The notes under the pieces: model-generated
Seen by the model: only the letters and a program-made list of their open reading frames with translations
What the model was told of the DNA's origin: nothing
Database searches by the model: none
From: a bacterium
Lineage (GTDB): Bacteria; Pseudomonadota; Alphaproteobacteria; Rhizobiales; Xanthobacteraceae
Direction: 5' to 3'
Assembly: GCA_029946075.1 (NCBI GenBank)
Contig: JAQSDT010000326.1
Coordinates: 34,665 to 49,486 of the forward strand
Length of the DNA stretch: 14,822 nucleotides
Position numbers and translations under genes: made by a program
Part shown: one piece after another, positions 1 to 6,306 of the stretch
Layout: each line of letters opens with the position of its first letter
How positions within the stretch are numbered: position 1 is the first letter of the stretch

Positions 1-150
1 GCCCGACGCGGTCGCTGCGCCGCTGTAGCCCGACGCGGTCGCTGCGCCGCTGGGGCCCGACGCGGTCGCTGCGCCGCTGTAGCCCGACGCGGTCGCTGCA
101 CCTCTGTAGCCCGACGCGGTCGCTGCGCCGCTGTCGCCCGACGCGGTCGC
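1..150. repeat. 27-bp direct tandem repeat, coding
   Basis: Five full 27-bp units begin at 1, 28, 55, 82 and 109, and a sixth partial unit starts at 136. Each unit begins gcccgacgcggtcgc. The array probably continues beyond the left edge. Because the unit is a multiple of three it stays in frame and encodes YSGAATASG on the minus strand, with substitutions in two units (PSG at 28-54, YRG at 82-108) and DSG in the unit at 109-135. Copies differ by only one to three bases, which points to recent expansion by slippage or unequal recombination. Confidence 0.95.
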
Positions 151-531
151 GCCTTCGTTCGGCCCGGAAACTGAGGCCGCATTCTTCCAATCCGCGCGAT
201 CGAAAACCCACTTGACGGCGCGCTCGATCAACTCCGACAAGGTGATTTCCACCTTCAACGTGACAGAGGCCGACGCCAGTTTCGTATCTTCCGCATCACG
301 CGCTCCGCTCTGAACGACTTCGAAATAGCGGGACGTTGCGGGGCTGTAGTGCTGGAATACCGAGAAAGGATGGTGCTCGATCGGGCAAGCGTGAAAACCC
401 CGCTCGCACGCCTTGATTCTACCAGACACGGTGTAGGTCTTGTCGACCTCGAACTGGTAGCCGCGGCATTGAATGTTGTTGTCGAAACCTTTGATGGACG
501 TGATGTCAGGCAAATTCTTTTTAGCGGTCAC
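1..531 (-). CDS. Phage protein with 9-residue tandem repeats, C-terminus cut by window edge
   Basis: An open frame runs leftward from a GTG start at 531 to the window edge, 177 codons with no stop. An in-frame stop lies upstream at 567-565, and AAAGGA sits 9 nt before the GTG, which supports this start. The N-terminal ~80 residues contain a GFHAC motif followed by HYSPATSRYFEV, which I recognise from phage hypothetical proteins of the type filed as DUF7666 (label from memory). A short linker follows, and then a series of YSGAATASG nonapeptides that runs off the edge. Such Gly/Ala/Ser repeats may form an elongated beta-roll or fibrous segment, but the function is unknown. No signal peptide or membrane segment is visible. 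The gene lies 17 nt downstream of the small gene at 549-764 and is probably co-transcribed with it. The identity of the N-terminal domain is fairly secure; the role is not. Confidence 0.85.
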   Translation of the reverse strand, partial: MTAKKNLPDITSIKGFDNNIQCRGYQFEVDKTYTVSGRIKACERGFHACPIEHHPFSVFQHYSPATSRYFEVVQSGARDAEDTKLASASVTLKVEITLSELIERAVKWVFDRADWKNAASVSGPNEGATASGDSGAATASGYRGAATASGYSGAATASGPSGAATASGYSGAATASG

Positions 532-548
532 TGGTGCTGTTCCTTTTG

Positions 549-764
549 TCAGTCGAAGACGCTGTCAGGCGTCGTGGCGGGTGGCGTTTCCGGCGGCGGG
601 GGAAATGCCGCCAGGATTGCTTCGGCTTCAGTCGCGCCCGTGAAGGTGTAGACCTGGCCGTCGTCGTAGATTTCGAGCGTCACGCCGCCGCCCGGCGTCA
701 TCGCGTAGAGTGCGAGCGACAGATCCGGACGTTGCGCTCGCAGGTCATCCAAAGATGGGCGCAT
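549..764 (-). CDS. Small acidic/proline-rich phage protein, unknown function
   Basis: A 71-residue protein. The ATG at 764 has GGGAGA 5 nt upstream, which decides the start. The frame stays open further upstream, but that stretch is antisense-like Arg-rich sequence lying over the RHH gene. The predicted protein has a compact central segment (ALYAMTPGGGVTLEIYDDG), an acidic Ala-rich helix, a proline-rich stretch, and the tail DSVFD. Its first codons overlap the end of the RHH gene by 20 nt, so the two are probably translationally coupled. Its layout and SVFD ending resemble the proteins at 5714-5980 and 5980-6306, suggesting one family of small phage proteins. No domain is recognised and I assign no function. 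Confidence 0.75.
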   Translation of the reverse strand: MRPSLDDLRAQRPDLSLALYAMTPGGGVTLEIYDDGQVYTFTGATEAEAILAAFPPPPETPPATTPDSVFD

Positions 765-1002
765 CGGATTCTCCCGGCTGCGTCTTCTGCACCGTCGCGC
801 GCAGGCCAAGGCCCTTGCGCAGGTAGAACTCGATCGTCTGCGCCAGCGATCGGCCTTCTGCGGTGGCGCGTTTGTCGAGCTGCGCACGCAGGCCGTTGTC
901 GAGCCACATGGACGTCCGTTTCGATCGCTGGTTCTTCGGCTTTTTGTTCGCCAAGGCTGGTGCTCCGGTCGGTGAATCACTGTCCCGAACGGTGTATGTC
1001 AT
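745..1002 (-). CDS. Ribbon-helix-helix (Arc/CopG-type) DNA-binding protein
   Basis: An 85-residue basic protein starting at ATG 1002, with a weak GGA 6 nt upstream. Residues ~27-70 read KRTSMWLDNGLRAQLDKRA, then EGRSLAQTIEFYLRKGL. This is the beta-strand/helix/helix pattern of ribbon-helix-helix regulators, which bind operators as dimers through the strand. The N-terminal ~25 residues are polar and probably disordered. It is the first gene of the leftward 1002-to-1 cluster and sits directly beside the divergent promoter gap at 1003-1071, so it may regulate that gap. It could instead be the antitoxin half of a toxin-antitoxin pair, but the neighbouring gene at 549-764 does not look like a toxin. 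The fold call is good; the target is inferred. Confidence 0.8.
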   Translation of the reverse strand: MTYTVRDSDSPTGAPALANKKPKNQRSKRTSMWLDNGLRAQLDKRATAEGRSLAQTIEFYLRKGLGLRATVQKTQPGESDAPIFG

Positions 1003-1071
1003 TTGTATTCCATTGTCAATAACTGCGATACAAAATAAGATACAGCACCGCTTTTCAACGGGGTTGGTCGC
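1003..1071. promoter_or_regulatory. Divergent control gap between RHH gene and virion genes
   Basis: A 69-bp AT-richer gap between divergent genes. On the plus strand TTGTCA (1013-1018), a 17-bp spacer and TAAGAT (1036-1041) make a plausible sigma-70 promoter for the gene at 1072. Boxes of the window-wide ATACAA type flank and overlap it: TTTGTAT (1002-1008, reverse orientation), GATACAA (1027-1033) and GATACAG (1039-1045), the last overlapping the -10. TTTGTAT and ATACAAA form an inverted pair separated by 19 bp. On the minus strand, TTGAAA 15 bp before TATTTT is a poorer candidate promoter for the RHH gene. Not tested; the calls are by eye. Confidence 0.55.
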
Positions 1072-1386
1072 ATGGGCTATTCATCGAATCAGGCGCTGTT
1101 CTCGGCGCGCACGACGGACGGGAATAGCAGCGCGGTCGATTGGGTTGGCGGGCGCGGCGTCTTCGCGGTGTTCGGCACCTTCAACGGCGCCACGGTCAAG
1201 CTGCAGTGGTCCCCGGATGACGGCACGACCTGGCTCGACGTTGATCGGCTCGGCGATACCTACGTGACATTGTCAGCGGCCGGCTCCGGCGGCTTCGAAC
1301 TTCCGCCTTGCAAGCTGCGCGCAAATCTCGCTAGCGCCGGCGGGTCGACAAGTCTTACCGCGGTCGTCAGCGGCGTGAACATCTAG
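1072..1386 (+). CDS. Phage structural-type protein (virion accessory), 104 aa
   Basis: ATG at 1072 with a GGGG run 8 nt upstream. The protein is beta-rich and small-residue-rich: FAVFGTFNGATVKLQWSPDD, then GTTWLDVD, FELPPCKLRA and STSLTAVVSG. I recognise this type from genes next to tail-fibre or baseplate genes in phages of high-GC proteobacteria, where its exact role is undescribed. The single jelly-roll-like sandwich pattern would suit a decoration or fibre-accessory protein, which is inference. It is the first gene of a two-gene plus-strand cassette bounded by minus-strand genes on both sides. No transmembrane or signal sequence is seen. Confidence 0.8.
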   Translation: MGYSSNQALFSARTTDGNSSAVDWVGGRGVFAVFGTFNGATVKLQWSPDDGTTWLDVDRLGDTYVTLSAAGSGGFELPPCKLRANLASAGGSTSLTAVVSGVNI

Positions 1387-1472
1387 GAATGCCGCGGACG
1401 CTCTCATACGCGTTGACGCGCGGTTTGAGCCGGCTTTCGGCCAACGACGACTCATTCGGAGGTTCTTTGCAA

Positions 1473-2243
1473 ATGCCGGTCACGCTGAACCACATTTCCG
1501 GGCTTACGCTGTCCGCCGCCGGAGCGACAGCAACTTTCGGCATCGCAGCCGGTGCAGCGTCTGATAGCACCAACGCGGATTGGATGGCCGTGACGTCGGC
1601 CTACACGAAAACGACTTCCGCGTGGGTTTTGGGTTCGGCTGCGGGCGCACTCGACACCGGCGCGATCGCTATAGGCACTTGGTATCACGTTTTCCAGATT
1701 AAGCGCCGCGACATCGGTACTGTGGACTACCTCATTTCGCTGTCGCCGAGCGCGCCGACGATGCCTGCGAATTACACCTTGTTCCGACGTATCGGCTCGC
1801 TGAAGACGGACGGTTCGTCGCAGTGGGTGAAGTTCTTTCAGAATGGTGATGACTTCACCTGGGACAGCATGGTGGCGGATGTCAACGCCGCCACCAATCC
1901 CGGCACGGCCGCAGTTCTGCGCACGCTCACGGTCCCGACGGGTATCAAGGTCGAAGCAAAGATCGCGGTGGTTGGTTCGGGTCTGGCTGGCGACCCCGGC
2001 CCCGGTGCAATCTATATTTCGGACCCGGCCGTTGCCGACAACGCTGCGACTATCAACAGCCACCTTACGCTGGCGTCTTACACACCGAACAGCGGAGCGC
2101 TTGTCGGTCAGCTTTCAGCGCAGGCGCGGGTGTTCACGGATACATCGGCGCGTGTGCGTTCACGCTGCCAGCTTTCCAACGCCAACACGCGCCTCGACAT
2201 CAACACGATCGGTTGGATCGATCGCCGGGGTCGTGACGGCTAA
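1473..2243 (+). CDS. Putative tail fibre / virion surface protein
   Basis: I place the start at ATG 1473, preceded by GGAGG 10 nt upstream; the product (MPVTLNHISGLTLS...) has 256 residues. An in-frame ATG at 1389 would add 28 residues but has only AGGA directly abutting it. The protein is Gly/Ala/Thr-rich and beta-rich, with TWYHVFQIKRRDIGTVDYLI, the phrase SPSAPTMPANYTLFRRIGSL and KTDGSSQWVKFFQ. This is a pattern I know from phage virion or tail-fibre-like proteins; no enzymatic domain is evident. Its TAA stop (2241-2243) overlaps, in the opposite direction, the TAG stop of the polymerase gene (2242-2240), leaving no room for an intergenic terminator. Family call moderate; receptor-binding role inferred. 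Confidence 0.75.
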   Translation: MPVTLNHISGLTLSAAGATATFGIAAGAASDSTNADWMAVTSAYTKTTSAWVLGSAAGALDTGAIAIGTWYHVFQIKRRDIGTVDYLISLSPSAPTMPANYTLFRRIGSLKTDGSSQWVKFFQNGDDFTWDSMVADVNAATNPGTAAVLRTLTVPTGIKVEAKIAVVGSGLAGDPGPGAIYISDPAVADNAATINSHLTLASYTPNSGALVGQLSAQARVFTDTSARVRSRCQLSNANTRLDINTIGWIDRRGRDG

Positions 2244-4489
2244 TCCTTTCGGTAGCGTTTACCTACGAATCCGCTCGCGGACAACGGCAAGGCTTGCGCC
2301 CAACCCGGCAGCCGGCAAATCAGATCGGTGAAGAAGTCGAGATCGCCCTGCCCGCGCGGCAGCTCGGTCAGGATCTCGTCGTGGACGTGGCCGATTACAG
2401 GGTAGCCGTTCGCTTCCGCCAGTTTGATACCGTTCGCGAGCAGATCCCGCGCGATGGCCTGCACGATATTTTCGAAAGCGAGGCCGCCGTAAAGCGCGAA
2501 CCGACTGAACCGTTTCGTGACGCTGTCGACGCCGAGCGCGGTCGCCGTCGGCTTGGCGGGGCCTTCGATCTTGAGCAACCCTATATTCGCCAGGCTCTCG
2601 GCGTGCTGCCGTTCCATCGCTTCCGAATCGTCGTACCACGCGCCCGTCGCGACGTTCTTGTGGCGCACCCACACCTGTTGGCTTAACCGCGGCTTGCCGT
2701 AAGCCAGGCAGCGTCCCGACGGCAGCCGGCACCACAGGAAGCCGCGAGCGACCAGATAGGTGCATTTAAGTACACTGACCTGTTTACCCGGGCTCTCGAT
2801 CGCTTCCCTGATCGCCGTCTCGAGCAGCTTCCACGCGGTGCAGATCGCGGGGTGGGTAGCACGCCAGCCGACCTTGATTAGCTCGCCGGCGATCCACGCG
2901 CGGCGCGTCAGCAGGCCCGTCACGGGATCGCCGCGCGCCACACACTGTTCGTATCGCTTCTCGGCTGCGGCGCGCCGGTCTTCCGTCGCCACTTCCCACA
3001 CAGGGTCGTAAACCGGGTCCATCTTCAGGCTGTAATTTCGCGCCATCGACCGGAACGCCCCTACCCCGCCTTGGAACTGCAGCGACAATTCGGACACCTT
3101 GCCGACCTGGCGCCGCGGGTCTTTCTTCGTGAGCAGGTCCGTCGTGGTGTTGAAGATGCCCGCCGCCGATCGGCGATACAGGTCCGGCAGCGAGGGGTCG
3201 CGGATCAGATCGAACATGGCGTCGACCTTCCACTGCTCGCCGGCGAACCACGCGGCGACGGCGCCTTCAATGCCCGAATAGTCGGCCACCACCAGCTCGT
3301 GACCCGGGGCGGCCCAAATGAAGCTACGCAGCGCGTCGGAGATCAGATGCAGCGGCTTGCCGAGATCGTCGCCGTAGAGGAAGCGCAGCCAGTCGGGATC
3401 GCCGTGCCGGAAGTTCTCGAACAACGTCAGCAGCCCGGGGTGCGTGTCGCCGTAAATCTTCCGCGGCCGTGGCAGGTTGTGAAGTTGCGCGCCGACGCTC
3501 GACCAGCGGCCCGTGCCGGCCGCGAGGAACAGGAACGCGCCGCGCAGCCGCTCGTCATCGCCGCAGCGCTTCAGGAAGGCGGTCAGCTTCGACACGCTGT
3601 TCTTGGCGGCTTCCTGCCGGATTTCGAGCACGCGCCGGACGTGCGCCGGTAGGTCGTCCGACTCGAGCAGTTCTTCGATCTCGGCCTTCGCAGCGCTCGG
3701 GATCGCAACACCCTGCCCGTTGATCCATTCGACCAGTTTGCTGACCTGGCTGCAGGCCGTCACGGCGCCGTTCGTAGCCGTCGTCATTTCCCGATCGAGA
3801 ATGACCTTGGCGCGCTCGGCGATCCGCAGCGCGGCGCGGGCCGACTTGACGTCGATTCGAATGCCGCGGTCGTTGATAACCTGATCGATCCAGTACAGAT
3901 CCTGCTCGTATTCCGACAGCGGCACCATGCGCGCGTCGGCTTGGCTCTCGGCCTCGACGTCGTCGTCGCAATAGTCGGCGAACTGCTCGAACTTCTCCGG
4001 GTGGTCTTCCGGCTCGTGCCAGTAGATGCCGTCAGGGTCTTCGTCCTTTTTCGGCTTTCGCGGGATGCTGAAAAACCGGATCAGCGCCATGCCGTCCTTG
4101 TTCTTCTTGACCTTCAGGTCGAGCGCGTTGCCGAGCCCTTCGAGATCGCGCGGCAGCGACATCCCGGCAGCCGTCGCAGCCGTGCAACGAAACTGCGTCG
4201 TCTTCGGCATCGGCCAGCCGTTGCGGGGTGCGAGCACGAGCTGCCATAGCAGCCGCTCGAACGCGGCGTTATGAGCCGCGATCGTGCCGCCTGCTTCGAC
4301 GTGCCGGCGGATATCGTCGGGGCATTTCTGCCCGTACCGCCAGCGCTTCTTCGGCCCGCCGTCGATCTTGTAGGAAGCAAGCAGCGCCTTCGCGTGGGGC
4401 GTCGCGAAGTACAGGTAGGCGCCGTGCGTCTTGATATTGACGTCGCTGCGCGTTTCGAAATCGATGGTCAACTCGCTAAATGTTGACAT
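2240..4489 (-). CDS. Phage family A DNA polymerase with 3'-5' exonuclease domain
   Basis: A 749-residue replicative polymerase of the Pol I type lacking the 5'-3' nuclease domain. The N-terminal DnaQ-like proofreading domain shows Exo I DFE at residues 10-12, Exo II HNAAFE at 73-78, and Exo III YCDDD at 173-177. The polymerase domain has motif A DYSGIE (403-408), motif B RRQVGKVSELSLQFQGG (459-475), and motif C HVHDE (701-705). All catalytic acidic residues appear intact. I chose ATG 4489 (GGGAAG ~10 nt upstream); an in-frame GTG at 4516 would add nine residues. The start overlaps the end of the upstream HNH gene by 14 nt, so translation is probably coupled. It is the last gene of the leftward operon and its stop collides with that of the convergent tail gene. 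It presumably copies the phage genome together with the helicase and DUF2815 SSB upstream. Confidence 0.96.
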   Translation of the reverse strand: MSTFSELTIDFETRSDVNIKTHGAYLYFATPHAKALLASYKIDGGPKKRWRYGQKCPDDIRRHVEAGGTIAAHNAAFERLLWQLVLAPRNGWPMPKTTQFRCTAATAAGMSLPRDLEGLGNALDLKVKKNKDGMALIRFFSIPRKPKKDEDPDGIYWHEPEDHPEKFEQFADYCDDDVEAESQADARMVPLSEYEQDLYWIDQVINDRGIRIDVKSARAALRIAERAKVILDREMTTATNGAVTACSQVSKLVEWINGQGVAIPSAAKAEIEELLESDDLPAHVRRVLEIRQEAAKNSVSKLTAFLKRCGDDERLRGAFLFLAAGTGRWSSVGAQLHNLPRPRKIYGDTHPGLLTLFENFRHGDPDWLRFLYGDDLGKPLHLISDALRSFIWAAPGHELVVADYSGIEGAVAAWFAGEQWKVDAMFDLIRDPSLPDLYRRSAAGIFNTTTDLLTKKDPRRQVGKVSELSLQFQGGVGAFRSMARNYSLKMDPVYDPVWEVATEDRRAAAEKRYEQCVARGDPVTGLLTRRAWIAGELIKVGWRATHPAICTAWKLLETAIREAIESPGKQVSVLKCTYLVARGFLWCRLPSGRCLAYGKPRLSQQVWVRHKNVATGAWYDDSEAMERQHAESLANIGLLKIEGPAKPTATALGVDSVTKRFSRFALYGGLAFENIVQAIARDLLANGIKLAEANGYPVIGHVHDEILTELPRGQGDLDFFTDLICRLPGWAQALPLSASGFVGKRYRKD

Positions 4490-5009
4490 CGATATGTATC
4501 TTCCCAAGTTTAACACAACTGATCGTGCTTTCGTGAACGCCGTAGCGCGCGGCCAGCGCGCGGCCTTGGCCGACGTATGGCCTTTGTTGCGCCCTCTTTA
4601 TCTCCACGATCTGCGGCGGCGTCAGAATGTACCGCGAACACCCGCGATGCCATTTCTTATCGCGCGTGTTATTGCCTCGCGTGTCCCACTTCAGGTTCGA
4701 CAGGGCGTTGCAATCCTCTTGGCCGTTTAGGTGACGGCACTCATGCCCGGCCGGGCATGGGCCGACAAAAGCTTCAAGCACTAGGTGGTGAACCAACCGG
4801 GAGTTCCCCCGGCCAAGCGCTACAGTTAAATGCCCCGCCGTCGCGCGGCCCGGCCGAAGCACTCGCCCGCGTTTATGGTGGGTGTAGACCGCGCCGCTTC
4901 GCGACACCTGCGGCCATTCGCGATCAAGACTGCGGACCCGCCCGAGGTTTGAAACCTCGTACTCCCCGGCATGGCCGACGACTGACTTCCATATTTCAAG
5001 CGTGCTCAT
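4476..5009 (-). CDS. NUMOD4-HNH homing-type endonuclease
   Basis: 177 residues from ATG 5009; a TTG two codons upstream (5015) has a better-placed AAGGAA and is an alternative start. Residues ~5-30 (EIWKSVVGHAGEYEVSNLGRV) match the NUMOD4 DNA-binding motif. Residues ~72-118 carry the HNH core (HHLVLEAFVG, CRHLNGQEDCNALSNLKW), in which the second His of the usual HxDG is replaced to give RHLNG. Residues ~129-170 (LTPPQIVEIKRA...RYGVHESTISCVKLGK) look like a resolvase-type HTH, typical of the C-terminal specificity module of free-standing homing enzymes. It overlaps the upstream HNH gene by 14 nt and the polymerase gene by 14 nt. It is the third of three consecutive HNH genes, directly before the polymerase. 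Nickase or homing activity is inferred from the family. Confidence 0.9.
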   Translation of the reverse strand: MSTLEIWKSVVGHAGEYEVSNLGRVRSLDREWPQVSRSGAVYTHHKRGRVLRPGRATAGHLTVALGRGNSRLVHHLVLEAFVGPCPAGHECRHLNGQEDCNALSNLKWDTRGNNTRDKKWHRGCSRYILTPPQIVEIKRAQQRPYVGQGRALAARYGVHESTISCVKLGKIHIDVNI

Positions 5010-5364
5010 CGGCAAACCGCATTTCCTTCTGCTCGATCAGCTTCTGTTGTCGATGACGATTGTTGTTCATCTTCAGCGTCGCGTAGAACAGATTGCCGCG
5101 TCGGTTATTGGCGCTGTTGCCGTCGTCGTGATCGCCGATCGTGTGATGCACCGTGCGCGGTCGTTTGCCGGCCCGCTTCAGAATCTCTTTGTGCATGTAG
5201 ACCTTGACCTGCTTCCCGGCGACGCGCGTCATCCTGGTAGCGTAGAATTTCCGCCCGGTGCTGTTGAACGTTGCGTGCCAGCGCCACTGCTTCGCCCATT
5301 CGTAATCAATGGGGTCGACGACAACGTACTTCGTCTCGTCAAGCCAGATTTGGCGTTCGGTCAT
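4996..5364 (-). CDS. HNH endonuclease-like protein (AP2/HNH_3 type)
   Basis: A 122-residue protein from ATG 5364, with GGGG 7 nt upstream and a 4-nt ATGA overlap with the preceding gene. Its N-terminal half resembles proteins with a small DNA-binding beta domain (YEWAKQWRWHATFNSTG, then RKFYATR and MHKEIL). Its C-terminal half follows the HNH pattern VHH...DGNSANNRRGNLFYAT (residues ~72-95). The core contains an apparent insertion (VHHTIGDHDDGN instead of the usual VdHidGn), so catalytic competence is uncertain. The tail ends DEHA and the stop lies inside the next HNH gene. Most likely a free-standing mobile endonuclease. Confidence 0.85.
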   Translation of the reverse strand: MTERQIWLDETKYVVVDPIDYEWAKQWRWHATFNSTGRKFYATRMTRVAGKQVKVYMHKEILKRAGKRPRTVHHTIGDHDDGNSANNRRGNLFYATLKMNNNRHRQQKLIEQKEMRFADEHA

Positions 5365-5714
5365 GCAAACACCCCGACGTCGAAGCCGCTTGGGGTCAAG
5401 CCGCCAACGACGCGCAGCGTGCCGGCGTCGAGTTGATCGACCAGCGCCGAAACGGTTTTCCAGCGGTAGTCGTTATGCCGTCGCAGGAAATCGCGCCATT
5501 CGCGAAGTGGGTGGTCGGACTTGTTCCCGTTGCACCGGCGACAGCAGATGATCGTCGGACCGCCACCGTTCACGCGCGGGTTCAGATGATCCCGGGTCGG
5601 TATGTTGAGCGGCGGCCGGGCGTGGTTCTTGCTGACGGCCATCTTGCCGTTGCAATACGGGCACGGCTTGCCGTGCATCGCAGCGTAGCGCGCGATATGC
5701 GCAGCGACGGCCAT
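5361..5714 (-). CDS. Zinc-finger HNH endonuclease (McrA-like)
   Basis: 117 residues from ATG 5714, which shares one base with the preceding stop (TGATG), so it is coupled. It contains CPYC (18-21), then PTRDHLNPRVNGG with catalytic-type D42-H43, and CCRRCNGNKSD (57-67). This is the paired-Cys zinc plus DH...N arrangement of the classic HNH family. The remainder is a helical tail ending GVFA. Phage HNH proteins of this kind act as nicking enzymes, either in terminase packaging or as selfish endonucleases. The position among replication genes and upstream of two further HNH genes favours the selfish or replication-associated role. Family call secure, role inferred. Confidence 0.9.
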   Translation of the reverse strand: MAVAAHIARYAAMHGKPCPYCNGKMAVSKNHARPPLNIPTRDHLNPRVNGGGPTIICCRRCNGNKSDHPLREWRDFLRRHNDYRWKTVSALVDQLDAGTLRVVGGLTPSGFDVGVFA

Positions 5715-5980
5715 CAGTCGAACACGCTTTCGTCCGGCGCCGGCAGTTCGGGCTCGAACTCGCGTTCGGCCAGCATGTCGCCCTGCCCGTCGGTCAGTTC
5801 GAGCGGCCCGCCATCGAACAGGGCCACGACGGCCGCGCCTGGCGTGGCTTCGATGCGGACGCGCCAGCTATTCTGCTGCAGCGAGAGATTGGCCTGGTAG
5901 CCGCCGCGGGTCGGCCAGATCGTGAAGCCCTTCAGATCGCCCGCAGCGGCCAGTTCGTCGAGTTTGGCGAGAATGTCCAT
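5714..5980 (-). CDS. Small acidic phage protein ending SVFD, unknown
   Basis: 88 residues, starting at ATG 5980 in a TGATG overlap with the stop of the preceding gene. Layout: an amphipathic N-terminal helix (MDILAKLDELAAAGDLKGF), a beta-rich middle (YQANLSLQQNSWRVRIEATP), and an acidic proline-containing tail (EPELPAPDESVFD). The first two parts parallel the next gene upstream (DMDRLAAEGILTSFHMI, then RWQVYVN), so the two probably arose by duplication. No known domain or catalytic motif. It lies between the CtrA-like regulator and the three HNH genes and is co-transcribed with them. Confidence 0.75.
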   Translation of the reverse strand: MDILAKLDELAAAGDLKGFTIWPTRGGYQANLSLQQNSWRVRIEATPGAAVVALFDGGPLELTDGQGDMLAEREFEPELPAPDESVFD

Positions 5981-6306
5981 CAGTCGAAAATCCCCGCCGG
6001 CTCGATCACGACATCGCCGCCAACCGCTTTGACGACAACGGCCGATTGCCCAAGCACCGCGGCTTCGGCCAACGCCCGTTCCGTGACGGCTGTGTGCCCG
6101 TATTGGCGGTCATACTCGACGATGCCTGGCAGATCAGCCAACGCGGCGGCGAGCGCCGCTGCGGGCGCGGCGGCCGTTCTGGCGTGCTTGCTCCCCGTCG
6201 AGCCGCAATTGACGTACACCTGCCAACGATTGTCGACCCGGATCATGTGGAAGCTGGTCAAGATGCCTTCGGCAGCGAGACGGTCCATATCCTCGCCGAC
6301 GTTCAT
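5980..6306 (-). CDS. Small Ala-rich phage protein ending GIFD, unknown
   Basis: 108 residues from ATG 6306, with a strong GGAGG 7 nt upstream and an ATGA overlap with the ctrA-like gene. The N-terminal helix and strand (EDMDRLAAEGILTSFHMIRVDNRW) resemble the following gene's N-terminus. The middle is an Ala-rich helix, and the C-terminus is beta-rich and ends GIFD. No domain recognised. Being coupled directly behind the CtrA-like regulator, it is produced with it and is a candidate partner or simply an early phage protein; nothing in the sequence decides this. Confidence 0.75.
   Translation of the reverse strand: MNVGEDMDRLAAEGILTSFHMIRVDNRWQVYVNCGSTGSKHARTAAAPAAALAAALADLPGIVEYDRQYGHTAVTERALAEAAVLGQSAVVVKAVGGDVVIEPAGIFD

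Noticed and set aside
1..150. CRISPR-like regular repeats
   Set aside because: Units are contiguous, with no spacers, and in frame with a protein; this is a coding tandem repeat.
1389..1472. 28-codon N-terminal extension of the tail protein
   Set aside because: The in-frame ATG at 1389 has a Shine-Dalgarno sequence directly abutting it, while ATG 1473 has GGAGG at workable spacing; the extension remains possible.
1452..2063. Minus-strand open frame opposite the tail gene
   Set aside because: Arg-rich and without a recognisable domain; the plus-strand product matches a phage family.
4489..5714. Group I intron or intein linking the HNH genes to the polymerase
   Set aside because: All polymerase motifs are continuous in one frame and the HNH genes are separate upstream frames with their own starts.
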